From positions 1,648,001 to 1,712,000 of the forward strand of contig NC_070560.1 of the NCBI RefSeq assembly GCF_026914185.1: DNA of 64,000 nt, given 5' to 3'. Below, piece after piece: positions 63,883-64,000 of the stretch; position 1 is the first letter of the stretch; every line of letters starts with the position of its first letter. Both the position numbers and the translations under genes were made by a program. The notes below the pieces were generated by a model. That model was not told where the DNA came from and did no database searches. It saw nothing but the letters and a program-made list of their open reading frames with translations. The stretch comes from Puccinia triticina. Taxonomy: Eukaryota > Basidiomycota > Pucciniomycetes > Pucciniales > Pucciniaceae.

Positions 63883-64000
63883 CCCCGCAGTGCACATGTC
63901 ACAGGGGGCTTCACACTGCTTGTGGGCGGGGTTCCCTTCCGCAAGCCCTGTGAAACTCACACCGGTAGCCACTTGACCTAAGTTCTGCTTCTGCTACCTA

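Overview
The window looks like repeat-rich nuclear DNA of a rust fungus (Pucciniales, probably Puccinia-like). This is inferred from three things. Short introns of about 60-90 bp with GT...AG ends split most genes. The transposase types match those reported from rust genomes: a CxC1/KDZ transposase, a Tnp2 transposase, a WRKY-GCM1 zinc-finger MULE-like transposase and a gypsy Gag. A Tet-like 2OG-Fe(II) oxygenase is also present. I cannot name the species.

Layout. 0-5 kb: a minus-strand gypsy element (LTR, primer-binding site, gag running off the left edge), then a decayed GCM/MULE transposase with at least three in-frame stops and an LTR-like insertion in one intron. 4.9-6.5 kb: a GC-rich repeat cluster and two adjacent MITEs. 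6.7-12.4 kb: two AT-rich, helix-rich, unrecognised genes, the first with a signal peptide, separated by an array of perfect ~45-bp hairpins. 12.4-16 kb: dispersed repeats only. 16.2-24 kb: three minus-strand genes, namely an intact-looking Tnp2 transposase, an unknown 754-aa protein and a Tet-like 2OG-Fe(II) oxygenase. 24.1-26.1 kb: a satellite of ~43-bp hairpins with higher-order structure and an internal orientation switch. 26.4-29 kb: a plus-strand SNF2 ATPase. 29.1-34 kb: a large many-exon minus-strand gene with a polyglycine tract. 35-36 kb: an unknown gene with a frameshift. 37-39 kb: a hairpin array and a candidate small secreted protein.

39.9-41.9 kb holds a mitochondrial aspartate aminotransferase, the clearest housekeeping gene. 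42-47 kb is repeats, with a second LTR that breaks off at a 23-G run. 47.3-53.4 kb holds two same-strand secreted paralogs, one with a nonsense codon, separated by fold-back elements. 53.5-54.5 kb is a GC-rich stretch I cannot assign. 54.9-57.3 kb is an eight-unit polyubiquitin gene with an intron at the same codon in every unit. 58.5-62.2 kb is a KDZ transposase with in-frame TGA codons. 62.3-63.9 kb is a large palindromic element.

Most attractive for follow-up: (i) the Tet-like oxygenase and SNF2 ATPase, transcribed divergently from the two sides of the inverted hairpin satellite, the same two domains that are fused in kinetoplastid JBP2; (ii) several tandem arrays, different in sequence but each built of ~41-45-bp units, most of them hairpins; (iii) nonsense codons in the transposons that are mostly explicable as C-to-T (G-to-A) transitions.
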